A stretch of 27,163 nt of DNA from BOG-1184 sp964651515 (GTDB lineage Bacteria; Fibrobacterota; Chitinivibrionia; Chitinivibrionales; Chitinispirillaceae), in the NCBI GenBank assembly GCA_964651515.1, contig CAZYYB010000039.1:1-27163 (forward strand), written 5' to 3'. Shown piece after piece: positions 24,001-27,163 of the stretch. Positions within the stretch are counted from its first letter, which is position 1. Each line of letters begins with the position of its first letter. Below the pieces are notes generated by a model. The model searched no databases, was not told the origin of the DNA, and saw only the letters and a list, made by a program, of their open reading frames with translations. The position numbers and the translations under genes were made by a program.

Positions 24001-24061
24001 TCTCCGTTCAATAGTAAGGCGTCAAACGTAATCACTCCTCATTTTCTGAGAACCGGCGGCA

Positions 24062-25789
24062 ATGTCCGATTCACCGCTTTGTCCCTCGGCATCTTCCTCC
24101 CCTCGCGGCAGAACCTTCGGACTCCTCCCGTCGTTCGTCATAATCGCGGCGACGACCCTGCTCAGTTTCCTGCCCTCGCTCAAAAATGGCTTTACCAACT
24201 GGGATGACAACACGTACATCACCGAAAACCCCGACCTGAGCCGTTCGGACGGCCGGGGGGTGATAAAAATTGCCACTTCGACGTATGCCGGGAATTTTCA
24301 TCCTCTCACCATGCTGGCCTGCATGGCCGAGTACCGTTTTTTTCGTCTTGATCCGGCCCCGTATCACCGGGTTAATCTCCTGATTCATCTGGTGAACGCG
24401 CTGCTCGTCTGTGCGCTGCTGCGCGGCCTGTGCGGGAGTTCCGCCGCAGCGCTCGCGGGAGGGCTGCTGTTTGCCGTCCACCCGTTGCGCGTTGAATCCG
24501 TGGCCTGGGTTGCGGAACTCAAGGACGTCCTCTGCGGGTTCTTTTATTTCCTATCGCTCTTACGGTATCGTGCCTATGCCGCGTCCGGAAGGTGCACCGC
24601 ATACTGGAGCTGCTTTGCCGCCTTTGCGGCGGCGCTGCTTGCGAAACCGATGGCGGTGAGCCTGCCGATAGCGCTGTTATTGATCGATTATGTAACCTTC
24701 CGCCCCGGTATCCGACAATGCCTCAGGGAAAAAATTCCCTTCATTGCCGTCGCCGCGTTTTTCTGCTTAGTGACCGTCGGCACCCAGAGAAGCGCGGGAG
24801 CCCTGAATGACCATGCATCGCTGCATCTTCTCCGGTTCTGCATTCCCTTCTACGGCATCCTCTTTTACGCGGTAAAAACCGCTGTTCCGTTCCATCTGTC
24901 CGCACTGTACTTTTTCCCCGATGCGCCCGATGCTCTTTTGAAAGTCGAACTTCTCCTGTCGCCTCTCGTTCTGCTCGGCGCGGCACTGCTTTTGCGCCGC
25001 GTCCGGATGGCGAACCGGGCTATTCTATTCGGCATGGGATTCTTTACGGCAACGCTTCTGCCGGTCCTGCAGGTCATTTCGGCAGGACCGGCCGTTGTTG
25101 CCGACCGGTATTCGTACATTCCTTCCGTGGGACTCTGTTCTCTCTTCGGCATCGCGGTTGCGGCACTGGATAAACGCCTGGCCGGCGACCGATTGAAGCG
25201 GCTTCTGCCCGTGGTGCTGACCGCCGCCGTCGCGGGCGGTCTCGCCCTGGTCACCTTTAACCGCTGCGGGGTCTGGCACGACGGGGTGACGCTCTGGACC
25301 GATTGCATCGTGAAATCGCCGAATCCGGTGGCTTTTCACAACCGTGGATGCGCCTATGCCGGTGCGGGGAGGCCCGACCGGGCGATCGCCGACTTTACCA
25401 CTGCAATTACCCTGCTGCCGTCGTATGCATCGGCCTGGTACGATCGCGGATCGGTGTACCTTTCGCTGGGGGATCCGGTCCGTGCGGTTGAAGACCTGAC
25501 CGAGGCGTTCCGCCTGAACCCACACCGCGCCGATGCCCGGAACAACCGGGGTATCGCCTATCTGGAAGAGAAAAATTACGATGCCGCGGCGGCCGATTTC
25601 AGCGGGGCGATCGGCCTGAAACCGGGATTTGCCGATGCGTACAGTAACCGGGGTATCGCGAATATGGAGGAGCATCGCTACGATGCGGCTCTGGCGGATT
25701 TCGACAAGGCGATAGCGATCAACAGCGGTTTTGTCAAGGCATGGCAGGGGAGGGCGGTTTGTATGAAGACGATGAAGGGAAAATGGTAA
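24062..25789 (+). CDS. TMTC-like multi-spanning membrane protein with C-terminal TPRs
   Basis: The protein has 575 residues. After a cytoplasmic leader and a first helix (~22-38) comes NGFTNWDDNTYITENPDL with the Asp48-Asp49 pair. It matches the WDD motif of the TMTC/GT-C class of membrane glycosyltransferases, where such acidic residues are catalytic. NFHPLTML and YHRVNLLIHLVNALLVCALL follow, then about ten hydrophobic segments. FAVHPLRVESVAWVAELKDVL and DRYSYIPSVGL are typical of this family. Residues ~421-560 form four TPRs with the usual W/A/Y-G-A-F pattern (NRGCAYAGAGRPDRAIADFTTAI and so on). Bacterial homologues are presumed to transfer a sugar from a lipid carrier to protein or glycan in the envelope; the substrate is unknown. 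No strong ribosome binding site precedes the ATG. It is a stand-alone gene that converges on prmA. Confidence 0.82.
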   Translation: MSDSPLCPSASSSPRGRTFGLLPSFVIIAATTLLSFLPSLKNGFTNWDDNTYITENPDLSRSDGRGVIKIATSTYAGNFHPLTMLACMAEYRFFRLDPAPYHRVNLLIHLVNALLVCALLRGLCGSSAAALAGGLLFAVHPLRVESVAWVAELKDVLCGFFYFLSLLRYRAYAASGRCTAYWSCFAAFAAALLAKPMAVSLPIALLLIDYVTFRPGIRQCLREKIPFIAVAAFFCLVTVGTQRSAGALNDHASLHLLRFCIPFYGILFYAVKTAVPFHLSALYFFPDAPDALLKVELLLSPLVLLGAALLLRRVRMANRAILFGMGFFTATLLPVLQVISAGPAVVADRYSYIPSVGLCSLFGIAVAALDKRLAGDRLKRLLPVVLTAAVAGGLALVTFNRCGVWHDGVTLWTDCIVKSPNPVAFHNRGCAYAGAGRPDRAIADFTTAITLLPSYASAWYDRGSVYLSLGDPVRAVEDLTEAFRLNPHRADARNNRGIAYLEEKNYDAAAADFSGAIGLKPGFADAYSNRGIANMEEHRYDAALADFDKAIAINSGFVKAWQGRAVCMKTMKGKW

Positions 25790-25801
25790 TCGTCTATAGT
25801 A

Positions 25802-26656
25802 CTAATTTTTTTTAAATACTCCGCACCACCACTCGTTTTCGCACCGCTCGTCTGCAAGAGAGAATCCCGCCGTTCCTGCACGGTCCACCGCCTCTTTTGC
25901 CTCATCGACAAGGATTCCCGACCAGATGAGAGAGCCTTCCGGCGTAAGGAGGCCTGCAACTTGCGTAAGCAGGGGGGCGGATTCGGTGATGAGCATGTTC
26001 ATGACGACAAAATCGAAGCACCCGCGGACACCAAGGGCATCGATGGATCCGATGCAGAAGTCGACCCTGCCCTCCGCCGGATTGTCGCGCCGATTCTCGG
26101 CCAGGTTTTCCCGGCACTGGGCATCGATCTCCACGCCGAGGCAGGAGGCGGCGCCGCAGGTGTCGGCCGTGAAGCAGAGGACTCCGGAGCCGGTCCCGAT
26201 GTCGAGGAGGCGGCGGCCGGGCAGGGATCCGGCGCAGTCGATGATGGCGGCCGCGGCGAGACGCGTGGTCTCGTGGTGCCCCGTGCCGAAGGCCATCTTC
26301 GGTTCGATTTTTATCCAGTGCTTCGCCGAATCGGGCGGCGTGAGCCAGGTGGGGGAGACCCAGAAGCCATCCGCCAGCCGCGCGGGTTGCATCGACTCCC
26401 GCCACTTTGCAAGCCAGTCCCGCTGTTCGACCGGCTCGATGGACGAGATTTCGAGTCCGTCGATCTTCCGGAGCTCGCCCTCGGCGGTGCGTGCGGTCTC
26501 TTCGTCGCCGAAGTAGGGGGTGAGAACGATGCGGTCGCCTGCGGTCGATTCTTCATTCCCCTCCATGCCGAGCAGGCAGCATTGGCCGATTACAAGTTCG
26601 TAGAGCTCGTGGGGGATGGAAAGAACCATTCTAAAGGACGGTTTCAGCTTTTGCAT
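25802..26656 (-). CDS. prmA: Ribosomal protein L11 methyltransferase PrmA
   Basis: PrmA trimethylates ribosomal protein L11 using S-adenosylmethionine. The 284-residue protein has an N-terminal substrate-recognition domain and QRDWLAKWRESMQPARLADGFWVSPTW. It has the diagnostic PrmA motif IEPKMAFGTGHHETTRLA (~137-154), the SAM-binding LLDIGTGSGVLCF and a VVMNMLI motif IV where NILA or NLLA is more usual. The length is near the family norm (~290-300). A related non-ribosomal methyltransferase cannot be fully excluded, but the GTGHHETT motif is strong. It lies 34 bases after thiC on the same strand, so co-transcription is likely. It ends 12 bases from the convergent TMTC-like gene. Confidence 0.88.
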   Translation of the reverse strand: MQKLKPSFRMVLSIPHELYELVIGQCCLLGMEGNEESTAGDRIVLTPYFGDEETARTAEGELRKIDGLEISSIEPVEQRDWLAKWRESMQPARLADGFWVSPTWLTPPDSAKHWIKIEPKMAFGTGHHETTRLAAAAIIDCAGSLPGRRLLDIGTGSGVLCFTADTCGAASCLGVEIDAQCRENLAENRRDNPAEGRVDFCIGSIDALGVRGCFDFVVMNMLITESAPLLTQVAGLLTPEGSLIWSGILVDEAKEAVDRAGTAGFSLADERCENEWWCGVFKKN

Positions 26657-26690
26657 GATTTTACGTTAATTCCGGGGTTTATGGCACCAA

Positions 26691-27163
26691 TCAGGTAATT
26701 CCCTTCGACCGCTGGATCGCACAGAATTCGCCGCACATGCTGCAGTGCGAGGGATCGTCCTGCGGCGGGAGCGAGGCGCGGTACCGGCGAGCTTTTTCCG
26801 GATCGATACAGAGCGAGAGCATCCGTTCCCAGTCAAGATCGATCTTCGCCGCCGAGATTGCGTTGTCCCACTCCATCGCGGCCGGAACTCCTCGCCCGAT
26901 ATCCGCCGCATGTGCCGCAATGCGCGATGCGATGACGCCTTCGCGCACATCGTCGACCGATGGCAGACGCAGATGCTCGGCCGGGGTGACGTAGCAGAGA
27001 AAGTCGGCTCCGGCCATGCCGGCAATTGCGCCGCCGATGGCTCCGGTAATGTGATCATAACCCGGCGATACATCGGTCACCAGCGGGCCGAGTACGTAAA
27101 ATGGCGCATTTTTGCAGAGCGTCTTCTGTACCTGGACGTTGGCGACAATCTGGTGCAACGGGA
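26691..27163 (-). CDS. thiC: Phosphomethylpyrimidine synthase ThiC, C-terminal part (runs off the window)
   Basis: ThiC is a radical-SAM enzyme that rearranges aminoimidazole ribotide into the hydroxymethylpyrimidine phosphate of thiamine. Only the last ~157 residues are present; the gene continues past the right edge, so its start and any thiamine riboswitch are not visible. Clear family segments are PFYVLGPLVTDVSPGYDHITGAIGG, GADFLCYVTPAEHLRLP, DVREGVIASRIAAHAADIGRG and DPEKARRYRASLPPQDD. The C-terminal cluster motif reads CSMCGEFC, i.e. C-x2-C-x3-C, one residue shorter than the CX2CX4C of Escherichia coli ThiC. It ends 34 bases before prmA. Confidence 0.95.
   Translation of the reverse strand, partial: PLHQIVANVQVQKTLCKNAPFYVLGPLVTDVSPGYDHITGAIGGAIAGMAGADFLCYVTPAEHLRLPSVDDVREGVIASRIAAHAADIGRGVPAAMEWDNAISAAKIDLDWERMLSLCIDPEKARRYRASLPPQDDPSHCSMCGEFCAIQRSKGIT

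Larger units (their letters stand above)
23545..24061. other. Repeat-bearing intergenic region without genes
   Basis: About 517 bases between the operon hairpin and the TMTC-like gene contain no credible coding sequence. Short open frames on both strands translate into Pro/Gly/Arg-rich low complexity. The region holds the two related ~38-bp motifs listed separately, a 17-bp tandem duplication, G-rich runs (23731-23743 and 23881-23893) and a GGTGCG/CGCACC inverted pair around 23790-23817. The promoter of the downstream gene should be near its end; TATTATTATAAT around 23954-23965 is the only -10-like stretch I see. Confidence 0.6.

Noticed and set aside
23685..24035. Short open frames on both strands in the repeat-bearing spacer
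   Set aside because: They are created by the G-rich repeats and translate into Pro/Arg/Gly runs without ribosome binding sites.

Overview
The window is 27.2 kb of chromosomal DNA from a motile, flagellated bacterium with fairly GC-rich coding sequence. No rRNA, tRNA, IS element, integrase, CRISPR array or phage gene was seen. The best guess for the lineage is a GC-rich spirochaete (Spirochaetota), with a deltaproteobacterium-like lineage as the alternative. This is inference. It rests on the order fliOPQR-flhB-flhA-flhF-flhG-(small membrane gene)-fliA-(small gene)-HDOD, a two-CW-domain protein, a eukaryote-type UDP-glucose pyrophosphorylase and a TMTC-like TPR membrane protein. No 16S or ribosomal marker is present to settle it.

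Layout. 1-505: AT-rich intergenic DNA with a terminator from a gene off the left edge and a perfect hairpin of dispersed-repeat type. 506-2705 (minus): a UTP-glucose-1-phosphate uridylyltransferase followed by a SprT-like zinc protease. 2873-3724 (plus): larE, whose product inserts sulfur into the nickel-pincer cofactor. 3731-4045 (minus): a small Cys/Trp-rich two-CW protein. 4228-5627 (minus): hisH-hisF, encoding the two subunits of imidazole glycerol phosphate synthase. 5748-7698 (plus): an SGLT-type sodium:solute symporter and a 74-residue two-helix membrane protein, with a sigma70-like promoter before and a strong terminator after. 7932-12644 (plus): a 1570-residue CheB-CheR-coiled coil-PAS-histidine kinase fusion.

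12943-23511 (plus) is the core of the window: 13 co-directional genes with gaps of at most 47 bases and several start/stop overlaps. They encode the flagellar export gate (FliO, FliP, FliQ, FliR, FlhB, FlhA), the placement/number pair FlhF-FlhG, the flagellar sigma factor FliA (WhiG type), an HDOD signalling protein, and three small proteins I cannot assign (between fliP and fliQ, flhG and fliA, fliA and HDOD). A perfect 10-bp hairpin follows the last gene.

23545-24061 is a gene-free, repeat-bearing spacer with two copies of a ~38-bp motif and a 17-bp tandem duplication. 24062-25789 (plus) encodes a multi-spanning TMTC/GT-C-like protein with four C-terminal TPRs. The minus strand then carries prmA and, running off the right edge, the C-terminal part of thiC.

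No entirely new multi-gene system is evident. The observations most worth a second look are the three unassigned small genes of the flagellar operon, the long FliP N-terminal extension with an 8-T tract, the symporter plus small-subunit pair, and the repeat-bearing spacer.
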